From: Desulfuromonadaceae bacterium
GTDB taxonomy: Bacteria > Desulfobacterota > Desulfuromonadia > Desulfuromonadales > Geopsychrobacteraceae
DNA length: 8,535 bases
Direction of reading: 5' to 3'
Assembly: GCA_016744555.1 (NCBI GenBank)
Contig: JADGED010000105.1
Span: 1 to 8,535, forward strand
Below the pieces are notes generated by a model. It was given only the letters and a program-made list of their open reading frames with translations. It made no database searches and was not told the origin of the DNA. Of this stretch, positions 1 to 6,601 are shown in pieces (the stretch's first letter is position 1; every line of letters starts with the position of its first letter). Made by a program: the position numbers and the translations under genes.

Positions 1-78
1 GGTGATAACTGGTTATGTCGCTTAAAAGGTATTATCTTTGTAATGCGAAAGAATACCAAAGAAAAAGGTTTTAAATAG
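1..78 (+). CDS. Possible 3' end of a convergent gene (partial)
   Basis: Frame 1 is open from the first base to a TAG at 76-78, giving 25 residues that end in a Lys-rich tail (K-N-T-K-E-K-G-F-K) after a short hydrophobic stretch (G-I-I-F-V-M). This could be the C-terminus of a gene that enters from the left and converges on the crotonase gene, leaving 7 bp between the two stop codons. A 25-codon open stretch is also expected quite often by chance, and no family can be recognised from so little. The hairpin at 28-57 lies inside it, which is possible for convergent genes that share a terminator region. Confidence 0.25.
   Translation, partial: GDNWLCRLKGIIFVMRKNTKEKGFK
24..57 (-). terminator. 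Candidate rho-independent terminator of the minus-strand operon
   Basis: Read on the minus strand, GGTATTCTTT (57-48) can pair with AAAG (39-36) and AATACC (33-28). This makes a ten-base-pair stem with a two-base bulge and an eight-base loop, followed directly by TTTT (27-24). It lies 28 bases after the stop of the enoyl-CoA hydratase gene, a fitting place for the end of that transcript. The stem is AT-rich and the T run is short, so termination would be weak. Confidence 0.35.
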
Positions 79-85
79 CCGTTTA

Positions 86-868
86 TTAGCAGTCTTTCCA
101 TTGTGCTTTACGTTTTTCTAGAAAGGCCTGCATCCCTTCTTTTTGATCATGTCCGGCAAAACATAATCCAAATAGGTCAGCTTCATAAATGAAGGCATTT
201 TTAGTGTCCATTTCTAACCCGTTATCAACTGCTTCTTTGATGAGGCGTATCGCCATTTGTGATTTTTCAGCAATTTGCCCGGCTAACTCTAGTGTTTTGG
301 GTAATAACTCTTCTTTTTTTACTACTTGGTTAACTAAACCAATTTGTTCAGCTTGCTTAGCATCAACCATATTTCCAGTATACATTAATTCCTTAGCTTT
401 CCCTTTACCGACTAAGCGGGGGAGACGTTGGGTGCCGCCCCAGCCGGGTATAATTCCGAGATTGATTTCCGGTTGTCCTAGTTTTGCTTCTGTGCTGGCA
501 ATACGAATGTCGCACGCCATAGCCAGTTCGCAGCCACCGCCAAGGGCGTAACCATTGATTGCCGCAAGGTAAACCTTTTTCCCAAATTCAATGGCATTAA
601 AAAGTTTTTGAGCTTTTAACGCAACTTCTCTGGCTGCCATTGGCTTAAGTGGTTGCATTGCCGCAATATCACCACCGGCGACAAAAGCTTTTTCCCCAGT
701 TCCAGTAATAATAACAACTTTAATGTCAGCGGAATTTTCGAGTTTAGAAACGGTTTGGACAAGTTCATCTAAGGTTTGTAGGTTTAGTGAGTTGAGCGAT
801 TTAGGCCGATTAATTGTCAAAATTGCGACATGGGTTTTAATCTCTAGCAATATGTTTTCATGCTGCAT
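86..868 (-). CDS. Enoyl-CoA hydratase / crotonase family protein
   Basis: This 260-residue protein has the usual length for a single-domain crotonase. These cytoplasmic enzymes add water across the double bond of 2-enoyl-CoA thioesters, for example crotonyl-CoA to 3-hydroxybutyryl-CoA. Visible motifs are the oxyanion-hole segment A-F-V-A-G-G-D-I (residues 61-68), the block N-G-Y-A-L-G-G-G-C-E-L-A (105-116) and G-Q-P-E-I-N-L-G-I-I-P-G (131-142). E114 and E134 match the two catalytic glutamates of rat enoyl-CoA hydratase (E144, E164), so hydratase activity is likely rather than one of the variants lacking a Glu. The ATG is preceded by AAGGAG at 880-875 with a six-base spacer. It is the last gene of the three-gene minus-strand unit, 30 bp after the aminotransferase. 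Clostridial-type Crt is a close functional comparison, but chain length and specificity cannot be read, and isomerase or other crotonase reactions remain possible. Confidence 0.9.
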   Translation of the reverse strand: MQHENILLEIKTHVAILTINRPKSLNSLNLQTLDELVQTVSKLENSADIKVVIITGTGEKAFVAGGDIAAMQPLKPMAAREVALKAQKLFNAIEFGKKVYLAAINGYALGGGCELAMACDIRIASTEAKLGQPEINLGIIPGWGGTQRLPRLVGKGKAKELMYTGNMVDAKQAEQIGLVNQVVKKEELLPKTLELAGQIAEKSQMAIRLIKEAVDNGLEMDTKNAFIYEADLFGLCFAGHDQKEGMQAFLEKRKAQWKDC

Positions 869-898
869 CGCTTACTCCTTTTAAGTGAATTATAAAAA

Positions 899-2056
899 TT
901 AAAACTGTTGTAGACGGCAAATAGCTTCATCAATTTGTTTAATTTCAATATTACCAAATGAGAGGCGTAGGTACTGCTCTAGGCCGGGGCCGAAAGTCTC
1001 TCCCGGGAGGCAAATGATATTAGCTTCATCAACTAAACGCTTTGCCGCTTGGCGACCAGTCAACTCTTTCCATGGATGTTTAATCCAAGCAAAAAAGGAG
1101 CCGCTAGCGGTTAGGCAAAAGTTGGTGTTGGCAGCGAGAAAATTGGTTTTAAAGTAATCGTGCCGTTGGCGCATGGTTACGCTGTTTTTCTCAACCCAGT
1201 TATCAAGATTACGACAACCAAATTCTAGTGCTGCCTGTGTCGGGCGGGGTTGACAGACGACCATGCTGTCCTGAATTTTAAGGGCTTGTTGAATAAATGT
1301 GTCGGCAGCAACTAATGCACCACCACGCAGCCCGGTCATCGCAAAAGTTTTACCGAAAGATGCAATGTGGATAAATGTTTCTGGCCAGTTTTGAAGATTG
1401 AATAGCTGATGCGGAGCTGTGTCGAGAAACGCATTGTAGGTTTCATCAAGAACCAAACTAATATTGTGTGACTGAGCCAAATTGAACAAAGCCTCAATCT
1501 GTGCTGGTGGAATTACTGCTCCGGTAGGGTTACTCGGCGTCACCAGTAAGATAGCTTTGGTTTTTGGGGTAATTAATTTGCTGATGGTTTCAAGGTTCGG
1601 TTGCCCTGCTGTGTCTGGATCAAAGGGGGCATAAACAACTTTAACCCCCATGGCTTGCAATCCCATTGGGTGATCAAAGTAAGCCGGTAGCTGAACTATA
1701 ACCTCATCGTCGGTTTGACAGAGGGTAGAAAACGCTAACCAAAATGCTTGACTAGCACCAATGGTTAAGCATATTTGTTTTGTAGTTGGAGAGCCTTGGT
1801 AGCGGCGCTGATACCAATCACAGACGGCAGTATGTACCTCTGGTAGCCCCTCATCAGGGCTATATTTATAGGTCAAAGGGTCGGAAATAGCGGCTTTAAG
1901 GTGGTCGATTAACTCTGCTGCTGGAGCATAGCTGGGAACTGCTTGACACATATCTAGTAGCGGTTTTTCCGTCGGGAAAATACGTTCCGCTAACCAGCTT
2001 TTAACCTCGGTAATCGGTGGTGGTTGAATGGCGCTTATGTGGGTGGCTACTTTCAT
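899..2056 (-). CDS. Class I/II PLP-dependent aminotransferase
   Basis: A 385-residue fold-type I aminotransferase, soluble and without a signal peptide. The landmarks of the aspartate aminotransferase superfamily are in order: the substrate loop Y-K-Y-S-P-D-E-G-L-P near residues 63-72, T-P-S-N-P-T-G at 173-179 (N176 contacts the PLP ring O3'), D204 in L-D-E-T-Y (pairs with the pyridine nitrogen), the Schiff-base lysine K236 in S-F-G-K-T-F with R244 following as phosphate ligand, and R364 in Y-L-R-L-S-F, which should bind the substrate carboxylate. It therefore should convert an amino acid and a 2-oxoacid into their counterparts; the amino acid preferred is not evident. The start lies only 4 bp after the stop of the peptidase gene and has no good Shine-Dalgarno sequence, suggesting translational coupling. 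Its neighbours, a peptidase and an enoyl-CoA hydratase, favour a catabolic role in amino acid breakdown. Confidence 0.9.
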   Translation of the reverse strand: MKVATHISAIQPPPITEVKSWLAERIFPTEKPLLDMCQAVPSYAPAAELIDHLKAAISDPLTYKYSPDEGLPEVHTAVCDWYQRRYQGSPTTKQICLTIGASQAFWLAFSTLCQTDDEVIVQLPAYFDHPMGLQAMGVKVVYAPFDPDTAGQPNLETISKLITPKTKAILLVTPSNPTGAVIPPAQIEALFNLAQSHNISLVLDETYNAFLDTAPHQLFNLQNWPETFIHIASFGKTFAMTGLRGGALVAADTFIQQALKIQDSMVVCQPRPTQAALEFGCRNLDNWVEKNSVTMRQRHDYFKTNFLAANTNFCLTASGSFFAWIKHPWKELTGRQAAKRLVDEANIICLPGETFGPGLEQYLRLSFGNIEIKQIDEAICRLQQF

Positions 2057-2060
2057 TGAT

Positions 2061-3194
2061 TTATGCTCGTCGGATAATTTCTACTAACAGTTCGCTGGTT
2101 TTAACCAGATCAGTAACCGTTATAGATTCATTGATGGTGTGAATGTCGGCCATTCCTGTGGCCATGATAACCATGTCGATACCGTTGCCATTAAAAATAT
2201 TGGCATCTGAACCACCTCCGGCAGCACGAATTTCTTGTGGCCGACCTAGTGTTGTGCCAGCAGTAGTAATGAGTTTTATAATCGGTGCATCATCGGCAAC
2301 TTGCATTGCTGGAAATTCTTCTATCAACTCAAGAGTCATAGATGCCTTTTTGGTTTCACCATTAAGTACTGTGGTTGCTTTGCTTACCTCAGTTTCAACC
2401 GCAGCAATGATTGCTTCAGTATGCTTGCGCAGTAGGTCACTGTTGTGACTACGTACTTCTCCACGTAAACTTACTTGTTTGGGAACAATGTTGGTGGCAA
2501 GGCCGCCGTGAATTGTACCGATATTGGCAGTAGTTTCGGCATCGATTCTCCCCAAAGTCATCTGCGCAATTGCTTTGCTGGCAATTTGAATGGCTGAAAT
2601 CCCCTGTTCAGGGCAAACGCCAGCATGGGCTTCTAATCCTGTGATATCAATTCTAAAGCGGTTGGCTGCTGGGGCGCGATTTATAACAATATCGATACCA
2701 CTGGTATCGAGGGCGATCCCTTGCTTAGCTTTAAATTGTGAGTAGTCAAGTTGCTTTGCTCCAAGTAGGCCCTGTTCTTCGCAAATCGTTATAGCAAGTT
2801 CTAAATCTACGTGAGGGATGTTTTGTTCCTGTAGAACTTCAATTGCTTCAATTAATTCAACTATTCCTGATTTATCATCGGCACCCAAGACAGTATCACC
2901 GGCACTTCTGAAAACACCGTCTTGTAGAACTGGTTCAACGTTATTAGCTGGAGTGACGGTATCCATATGAATAGTGAAAAGGAGTGGAGCCCCGGCCTTA
3001 CTGCCTGCAATACGGGCAATCATATTATTACTATTACTACCGATTATAGTTCCGCTAGTGTCAAATTCTACCGTTGCTCCCAATTTCGTCAAGCGTTCGT
3101 CTAAGTAATTGGCCATGTCTGCTTCATGAAATGAAGGGCTGTCAATAGCAGCCTGACGCATAAATTCGTTGCATATTCTTTGTTGGTTAATCAT
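2061..3194 (-). CDS. M20 family metallopeptidase, peptidase T-like
   Basis: A 377-residue di-zinc exopeptidase of the M20 family, of the PepT-like kind that trims N-terminal residues from short peptides in the cytoplasm. All metal and catalytic positions can be placed: H76 in T-I-H-M-D-T-V (D78 supports it), bridging D106 in G-A-D-D-K-S-G, catalytic E139 and ligand E140 in I-C-E-E-Q-G, D163 in A-L-D-T-S-G, and H352 in I-H-T-I-N-E. The dimerisation (lid) domain lies roughly between residues 175 and 290. It is shorter than E. coli PepT (about 408 residues) and looks closer to the shorter PepT-like or YqjE-like group, so aminotripeptidase activity is probable but not certain. The ATG at 3194 has AAAGGAA at 3209-3203, eight bases upstream. 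It is the first gene of the minus-strand unit, and the candidate promoter lies 40-70 bp upstream. Confidence 0.9.
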   Translation of the reverse strand: MINQQRICNEFMRQAAIDSPSFHEADMANYLDERLTKLGATVEFDTSGTIIGSNSNNMIARIAGSKAGAPLLFTIHMDTVTPANNVEPVLQDGVFRSAGDTVLGADDKSGIVELIEAIEVLQEQNIPHVDLELAITICEEQGLLGAKQLDYSQFKAKQGIALDTSGIDIVINRAPAANRFRIDITGLEAHAGVCPEQGISAIQIASKAIAQMTLGRIDAETTANIGTIHGGLATNIVPKQVSLRGEVRSHNSDLLRKHTEAIIAAVETEVSKATTVLNGETKKASMTLELIEEFPAMQVADDAPIIKLITTAGTTLGRPQEIRAAGGGSDANIFNGNGIDMVIMATGMADIHTINESITVTDLVKTSELLVEIIRRA

Positions 3195-3232
3195 GGCTCT
3201 GGTTCCTTTAATGATTGTGGAATGAAAATGGT

Positions 3233-3261
3233 ATGTTAGCCGTAAGTTGTGTATCTAGCAA
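3233..3261 (-). promoter_or_regulatory. Candidate promoter of the peptidase-aminotransferase-hydratase operon
   Basis: On the minus strand, TTGCTA (3261-3256) and TAACAT (3238-3233) are separated by 17 bases. Each matches four of six positions of the sigma70 -35 and -10 consensus. The spacing is ideal and the place is right, about 40 bp before the ATG of the peptidase gene. The boxes themselves are only moderate, so chance occurrence cannot be excluded. Confidence 0.35.
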
Positions 3262-3289
3262 TGGTGAAAATAGCAATAAAATCGGTCGC

Positions 3290-3319
3290 TGGACATAGTA
3301 GTATTGAAGCTGTTATTAT
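3290..3319 (+). promoter_or_regulatory. Candidate sigma70-type promoter of the M23 peptidase operon
   Basis: TGGACA (3290-3295) and TATTAT (3314-3319) each match five of six consensus positions, with an 18-base spacer. Transcription would start near 3326 and leave a leader of about 50 nt before the ATG at 3376. It lies back to back with the minus-strand promoter, with about 30 bp between the two -35 boxes, so a shared regulator could bind there. I see no clear operator repeat. Confidence 0.5.
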
Positions 3320-3375
3320 AGATCGGTTAAAGTGTTTACGGTTAGTTTTTGTTAATTTGGGGCTTGGGTGCTGCA

Positions 3376-4722
3376 ATGAACCTTAATCAAGATTTACAAC
3401 CACCGCGCAATTCTGATAACGGCGAAATTTCGAAGCCCAAGCTGGGTAAGTGGTTAGTATTGCTAGGTATGGTAGTTGCCATTGGAGTTGGTATATTATT
3501 GCTTGGTGGGGGTGCTAGTTCAATATTGGAAGCCCGTGAAAAACCAGTGGTTATTGCTGAACTAAAAATGTTGCCGGATCCAGTATGTGAAGAATTAAAA
3601 AATGTTGTCCCTTCCGGTTCATCAATCACTGCATTGCTAAACGACCATTTTACTAATCAGGAAATTCATAACCTAAACCTACGTAGTAAAAGTATTTTTC
3701 CGTTTACCAAAATCTGTGCAGGTCATCCATATCGAATAATTTCTTATGACGGCGAATTTAATTCTTTTATTTATGAAATTGATGCTGATGAGCAATTGGT
3801 GATAAGTCGCGATGTTGAGCAGATATACATGGAGCGGCAACCAATTGTTTATGATGTACAAGCTGCAACGGTGCAAGGAACTATCACTACTAGCTTATTT
3901 GATGCCGTGAACGAAATAGGTGAGCAACCAAATCTTGCTTATGCGTTAGCAGATATTTTTGCATGGGATGTTAACTTTATCCTCGATATAAGAAAAGGTG
4001 ATTCATTTTTGGCAATAGTCGAAAAACGGTTTCGAGAAGGGCAGTTTGCTGGGTATGGAAAAATATTAGCAGCTGAATTTGTTAATCAAAAGAAGGTTTT
4101 TAAAGCTATTCGCTTCAAAGATGGCGATCAGGTGGTCTCTTTTTATAATGAAAAAGGGGAAAATGTTCGTAAAGCTTTTCTTAAAGCACCACTTGCCTTT
4201 AAGCGAATTTCTTCTGGTTTTACCATGAACAGATTCCATCCGATTTTAAAATCGTGGAAAGCTCACCCAGCTATCGATTACGTTGCGCCCGTAGGAACAC
4301 CAATTAAAACTGTAGGTGATGGCAGAATTTACCGCATTGGCTTTACTAAAGGTAACGGTAACTTTATTGAAGTGCGGCATAGCAACGGTTACGCTAGCTT
4401 GTATTTGCATATGAAGGGTTTCGCGCGTGGGTTAAAAAAGGGCTCAAGGGTTAATCAAGGGCAGGTAATTGGTTACTTAGGTGGTACCGGAATGGCAACT
4501 GGACCTCATTTATGTTTCCGGATGCGGCTTAATGGTGCTCCGGTAAATCCAACAAAACTTAAAATTCCAGCGGCAAAGTCGGTTAGTAAGGAACATCTAA
4601 CTGAATATCAGCGTATAGCGGCACCGTTTCTCGCCAAATTGGAAGAAACTAGAAGTAACACGAAAATTGCTAAATTAACTGTGCCAGAAGCCAGTGTTGT
4701 GAGTAAGGGATTAAATCGATGA
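3376..4722 (+). CDS. Membrane-anchored M23 metallopeptidase (MepM/Csd3-like)
   Basis: A 448-residue inner-membrane-anchored peptidoglycan hydrolase. Residues 1-25 are polar, 26-43 form one hydrophobic helix (signal anchor), and the rest should face the periplasm. A LysM/OapA-like module lies around 75-130 and a Csd3-type second domain around 155-275. The M23 (LytM) domain follows at about 290-400 with H297 and D301 (H-P-A-I-D), H345 (Y-L-H-M-K-G) and H378 in G-P-H-L-C-F. Family members cut D-Ala-mDAP or related cross-links during wall growth. The third zinc ligand, normally the second His of H-x-H, is C380 here; Cys can bind zinc, so the enzyme may still be active. The ATG at 3376 was chosen over TTG codons at 3349 and 3364 because it gives a normal anchor N-terminus. 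None of the three has a clear ribosome binding site. It is the first gene of the plus-strand unit. Confidence 0.88.
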   Translation: MNLNQDLQPPRNSDNGEISKPKLGKWLVLLGMVVAIGVGILLLGGGASSILEAREKPVVIAELKMLPDPVCEELKNVVPSGSSITALLNDHFTNQEIHNLNLRSKSIFPFTKICAGHPYRIISYDGEFNSFIYEIDADEQLVISRDVEQIYMERQPIVYDVQAATVQGTITTSLFDAVNEIGEQPNLAYALADIFAWDVNFILDIRKGDSFLAIVEKRFREGQFAGYGKILAAEFVNQKKVFKAIRFKDGDQVVSFYNEKGENVRKAFLKAPLAFKRISSGFTMNRFHPILKSWKAHPAIDYVAPVGTPIKTVGDGRIYRIGFTKGNGNFIEVRHSNGYASLYLHMKGFARGLKKGSRVNQGQVIGYLGGTGMATGPHLCFRMRLNGAPVNPTKLKIPAAKSVSKEHLTEYQRIAAPFLAKLEETRSNTKIAKLTVPEASVVSKGLNR

Positions 4723-4765
4723 ATCTTTACCCCTATCTATTATCTTATTTTTTGCGGAGCTCAAT

Positions 4766-5419
4766 ATGTTGATGATAGAGCAACGGCAGCAGATCGTTGA
4801 ATATGGTTTGAAGATGATTAGGTCTGGCTTAACCACTGGCAGTGGTGGCAATTTAAGTATTCTTTCTGCTACTGATGATTTGATTGCGGTCAGCCCTAGT
4901 GGCGTTGATTATCATGATGTCACTGATGCTGATGTAGTGATCGTTGATCGTAGCGGTAACGTCGTTGATGGCAGTCTTAAGCCTTCAAGTGAGTTGGATT
5001 TTCATTTAGCTCTCTATGCCGCTCGAAAAGAGATCTCTGCGGTTGTTCATACCCATTCTGTTTATGCTACGACAATGGCATGCCTTAACTGGGAAATACC
5101 AGCGGTGCACTATTTGGTGGCTTTTTCAGGTGATAAAGTTCCGCTGGCACCTTATGCTACCTTCGGAACTAAGCAATTGGCAGATAATATTATCTCCAGT
5201 ATCGGTAAATATAACGCGGTATTGTTGGCAAACCATGGATTAGTGACAGTAGGTAGTGACATCAATAGTTGTTTCAATGTTGCAGAAGAGATTGAGTTGG
5301 TAGCAAGAATCTATTATCAGGCAAAATCTGTCGGGCAGCCAGTAATGGTAAATACGGCGGAGATGGAGCGGGTTATAGAAAAATTTGGTAGTTACGGTCA
5401 GCAGGATGTAAATAAATAA
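4766..5419 (+). CDS. Class II aldolase, L-fuculose-phosphate aldolase type
   Basis: This 217-residue protein has the full length of the class II aldolase/adducin family, whose zinc enzymes reversibly cleave sugar 1-phosphates such as L-fuculose-1-phosphate into dihydroxyacetone phosphate and an aldehyde. The phosphate-binding segments T-G-S-G-G-N-L-S (24-31), S-P-S-G (43-46) and K-P-S-S-E (72-76) are present. E76, H95 and H97 (H-T-H) and H157 (A-N-H-G-L) correspond to E73, H92, H94 and H155 of E. coli FucA. The catalytic site looks intact. GGAG at 4756-4759 lies six bases before the ATG. It starts 43 bp after the M23 gene, with no kinase, isomerase or sugar transporter nearby. Besides fuculose phosphate, 5-deoxyribulose phosphate, methylthioribulose phosphate (as dehydratase) or rhamnulose phosphate are possible substrates, so no gene symbol is given. 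Confidence 0.88.
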   Translation: MLMIEQRQQIVEYGLKMIRSGLTTGSGGNLSILSATDDLIAVSPSGVDYHDVTDADVVIVDRSGNVVDGSLKPSSELDFHLALYAARKEISAVVHTHSVYATTMACLNWEIPAVHYLVAFSGDKVPLAPYATFGTKQLADNIISSIGKYNAVLLANHGLVTVGSDINSCFNVAEEIELVARIYYQAKSVGQPVMVNTAEMERVIEKFGSYGQQDVNK

Positions 5420-5460
5420 TAGAGTTGCACGCTAAATATATGACGTCGCAAAGTTATTTC

Positions 5461-5465
5461 AGGAG
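5461..5465 (+). promoter_or_regulatory. Ribosome binding site supporting a GTG start
   Basis: AGGAG lies five bases before the GTG at 5471. The next in-frame ATG is at codon 59, inside the second TPR unit, so this site decides that translation of the TPR protein begins at GTG. Confidence 0.75.
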
Positions 5466-5470
5466 TAATA

Positions 5471-6589
5471 GTGAACCACACAGAAAACGATAATAGTAGC
5501 CAAAGCGAAGCAAAGAAACCCTCTGTAATTGATATTTCTAAGCGGGGACGGCAGAAGTTACGCTCGCGTCATTATACTGAAGCACGAGATTTGTTTAGTT
5601 CTGGTTTAGAGCTTGAGCCAGAAAACCCATATTTACTATCGGGAATGGGGGATGCTTGTCGTGAAATTGGAGATTTTGTGACGGCAGAGAGTTGCTACAG
5701 TAAATTATTGGAGTTAGATAAAAACAACCTATTTGCACTACGAGGGTTAGGTGATGTATGCAAAAAAATGTCACGCAATCAAGAAGCTGTGCAATTGTGG
5801 GACCGGTATCTAGTTTTACGACCACAAGATAAATTTGTCATGACTAGGGTTGCTGACAGTTGCAAAACGTTACATTTATTTGATCGGGCTGAAGCAGCTT
5901 ATAAGGAAATTTTACGTATTGCTCCAACGGATCGTTTTGCCATTGCTGGCTTGGGAGACTTGCAACATCGGTTGGGTAAAGATGAAGAAGCAATTGAAAC
6001 TTATGACAAAATCCTCCAATTAGATAAAAATGAAATCCATATTTTAACTATAGTTGGTAAATTGTGTTGGCGCATTTCTGATTTTCCCCGAGCAGAAAAC
6101 TACTTTAAGCGTGCTTTAGTTGTCGATCCACAAAATACTTATGCTTTGTTTGGTTTGGGTAATTGTTATCGGTGGCAACGTCAGTATGCAGAAGCTCTAG
6201 AAGTGTGGCAAAAAATACTCCTTATCTCCAATGGGACTCAGGCTCTTCATACTCGGATGGGGGATGCCTATTGCCATTTAAAGCGGCTACCAGAGGCCGA
6301 AACAAGCTACATCAAGTCGCTCGAATTTGGAGAAGATCTGTTTGCGACTGCCGGACTTATTTGTCTTAACTGTGAGCGTAAAGATTGGGAAACCGCTGCC
6401 AAGTTATTTAATCGATTAGTAGTTAGTAGTAATGACTTGGTAAGCGAAATAGATGCGTTAGTTAAACGTTTTATCCGTTTGGGACAACGCCACGCAGTAA
6501 TTGCATTTTTTCAATATCAAGTTTCTGTTGAAAATGAAGCTGCAGAGGTGTTGGATGAAATAAAAAAACATTTGGAGCGACTTAGCTAG
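5471..6589 (+). CDS. Tetratricopeptide repeat (TPR) protein
   Basis: A 372-residue protein starting with GTG. After a polar, probably disordered tail (1-23) it consists of consecutive 34-residue TPR units at about 24-57, 58-91, 92-125, 126-159, 160-193, 194-227, 228-261 and 262-295, with a degenerate ninth from 296 and a helical C-terminal cap. The units keep the family pattern (G-L-G-D start, Ala at position 20, L-x-L-D/x-P-x-N end) with no gaps, so the protein should form a right-handed superhelix that binds other proteins. There is no signal peptide or membrane helix, so it is probably cytoplasmic. Cysteine stands where Tyr usually does (position 11) in units 2, 3, 4 and 6. TPR sequence alone does not reveal the partner or pathway. 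It follows the aldolase gene by 51 bp and precedes the ACP phosphodiesterase gene by 12 bp. Confidence 0.88.
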   Translation: MNHTENDNSSQSEAKKPSVIDISKRGRQKLRSRHYTEARDLFSSGLELEPENPYLLSGMGDACREIGDFVTAESCYSKLLELDKNNLFALRGLGDVCKKMSRNQEAVQLWDRYLVLRPQDKFVMTRVADSCKTLHLFDRAEAAYKEILRIAPTDRFAIAGLGDLQHRLGKDEEAIETYDKILQLDKNEIHILTIVGKLCWRISDFPRAENYFKRALVVDPQNTYALFGLGNCYRWQRQYAEALEVWQKILLISNGTQALHTRMGDAYCHLKRLPEAETSYIKSLEFGEDLFATAGLICLNCERKDWETAAKLFNRLVVSSNDLVSEIDALVKRFIRLGQRHAVIAFFQYQVSVENEAAEVLDEIKKHLERLS

Positions 6590-6601
6590 ATCGTATTTTA
6601 T

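Noticed and set aside
189..551. A 120-codon open frame on the plus strand opposite the crotonase gene
   Set aside because: It is antisense to a gene with a complete crotonase motif set, and its translation is low-complexity Ser/Pro/Ile-rich with no recognisable domain.
2143..2448. A 101-codon plus-strand frame opposite the M20 peptidase gene
   Set aside because: It is a shadow of the conserved peptidase C-terminal half; the composition is Ser/Ile/Val-rich and shows no family resemblance.
3349..3375. Upstream TTG start (3349) for the M23 peptidase
   Set aside because: It would add nine hydrophobic residues before a polar tail, has no ribosome binding site, and the ATG at 3376 gives a normal signal-anchor arrangement.
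4723..4765. Possible terminator or promoter between the M23 and aldolase genes
   Set aside because: The 43-bp gap is pyrimidine-rich with a T run but no stem-forming repeat or convincing -35/-10 pair; only the ribosome binding site of the aldolase is clear.
5420..5470. Short palindrome GACGTC and AT-rich stretch before the TPR gene as an operator or internal promoter
   Set aside because: A six-base palindrome is too short, and no -35 box lies at a suitable distance from the AT-rich segment.
5595..5825. A minus-strand open frame inside the TPR gene
   Set aside because: It is antisense to clear 34-residue repeats and has no motif of its own.
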